DNA from: Flavisolibacter sp.
GTDB taxonomy: Bacteria; Bacteroidota; Bacteroidia; Chitinophagales; Chitinophagaceae
Direction of reading: 5' to 3'
DNA: 6,388 bases
NCBI GenBank assembly: GCA_013695175.1
Contig: JACDAZ010000427.1
Span: forward strand, 1 to 6,388
Positions 5,869 to 6,388 of this stretch are shown in pieces; within the stretch, counting starts at the first letter, position 1; each line of letters opens with the position of its first letter. Both the position numbers and the translations under genes were made by a program. Under the pieces are notes generated by a model. The model ran no database searches, had not been told where the DNA came from, and saw only the letters and a program-made list of their open reading frames with translations.

Positions 5869-6388
5869 ATGAGAAAATCTTTCTTTACAATTGTTCAATA
5901 TATTTTCTTTTTGTCTCTTGGAGTTTTATTCATTTGGCTTACTGTAAAAGATATTAATAAAGAAAACTGGCAAAAAATTCAGCATTCTTTACAGCAGGCT
6001 CGTCACATTCTTATAATTCCTGTGGTAGTTATGCTTCTTTTAAGTCATTATATACGTGCAGTAAGATGGCGCATGTTAATGGAACCACTGGGTTATAAAC
6101 CAACTTTATTTAACACCTGGTCCGCTGTAATGATAGGATATCTAGTTAATGCCGGTGTGCCCCGTCTTGGAGAAGTTGTAAAATGTACCTTACTCGCAAA
6201 ATATGAAAACCTAAGAGCAGACAAACTGTTAGGTACTATTGTAATAGAAAGGATAATTGACCTTATTTGTCTGGTAATAGTTTTCATATTGGCTATACTA
6301 TTTCAGGGATATATTATAGGAAACTATTTAAAAGAGCTTTTTCAGACTTCTTTTTCAGACAATACAGGCAGAATAGCCTATGAAAAAG
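5869..6388 (+). CDS. YbhN/UPF0104-type flippase-like membrane protein (LPG-synthase transmembrane family), 5' part only
   Basis: The first 173 codons of a gene that runs off the right edge; full members are usually about 300-350 residues. Predicted membrane segments lie near residues 7-25, 47-62, 83-96 and 124-146. Conserved family signatures are H-Y-I-R-A-V-R-W at 60-67, G-Y-L-V-N-A-G-V-P-R-L-G-E at 90-102 and G-T-I-V-I-E-R-I-I-D-L at 122-132. These are the hallmarks of the integral-membrane domain shared by MprF-type lysylphosphatidylglycerol synthases and AglD/YbhN proteins, some of which move or modify lipids. The actual substrate cannot be read from sequence. The start is ATG at 5869; an ATG five bases earlier is closed by a stop after two codons. 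It lies 35 bases after panC and is probably co-transcribed with it. Confidence 0.9.
   Translation, partial: MRKSFFTIVQYIFFLSLGVLFIWLTVKDINKENWQKIQHSLQQARHILIIPVVVMLLLSHYIRAVRWRMLMEPLGYKPTLFNTWSAVMIGYLVNAGVPRLGEVVKCTLLAKYENLRADKLLGTIVIERIIDLICLVIVFILAILFQGYIIGNYLKELFQTSFSDNTGRIAYEK

Noticed and set aside
6093..6287. Minus-strand open frame of 64 codons near the right edge
   Set aside because: It is antisense to the flippase-like gene, whose conserved G-Y-x-x-N-x-x-x-P-R-x-G-E and E-R-x-x-D motifs fall in exactly this stretch.
1..6388. A previously undescribed multi-gene defence or mobile system
   Set aside because: The only accessory module is a Xre-RES toxin-antitoxin pair of a known family. 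There are no transposases, integrases, attachment repeats, CRISPR repeats or unexplained coding gaps; the remaining genes are housekeeping or known conserved families.

Overview
The window is AT-rich, compactly packed bacterial DNA that looks like Bacteroidota, most likely a Chitinophagaceae/Sphingobacteriia-type genome. The evidence is a DUF4270 lipoprotein (a family typical of that phylum), a metK-type SAM synthetase of about 416 residues, an absence of Shine-Dalgarno sequences before the genes, and several gaps that contain the Bacteroidota -7 promoter consensus TAnnTTTG. Family and lineage calls come from reading the proteins, not from a database search.

Layout. From about 4.9 kb leftwards everything is on the minus strand. 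In transcription order this side holds a short GT5 (glycogen/starch synthase-like) protein, a DUF4270 lipoprotein overlapping or abutting it, metK with a hairpin terminator, a Xre-family antitoxin and RES-domain toxin pair, and then the 5' part of an rlmB-like rRNA 2'-O-methyltransferase gene that runs off the left edge. From about 5.0 kb rightwards the plus strand carries panC (pantothenate synthetase) and the 5' part of a YbhN/UPF0104-type flippase-like membrane protein that runs off the right edge. The 90-base gap between the two sides (4910-4999) is a divergent promoter region.

How the genes relate. Most are housekeeping genes: methyl-donor synthesis (MetK), an rRNA methyltransferase that would use that donor (RlmB), and CoA-precursor synthesis (PanC). 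The accessory element is the Xre-RES toxin-antitoxin pair. It sits directly after the metK terminator, with a repeat array resembling an autoregulatory operator in front of it, and its toxin ends only 4 bases before the only plausible rlmB start, a TTG. The housekeeping rlmB may therefore be transcribed from the toxin-antitoxin promoter.

There are no tRNA or rRNA genes, CRISPR arrays, insertion sequences or gaps above 300 bases. I see no clearly new multi-gene system. The points most worth a second look are the TA-rlmB linkage, the operator-like repeats, and the single-domain GT5 protein that has lost the glycogen-synthase signature residues.
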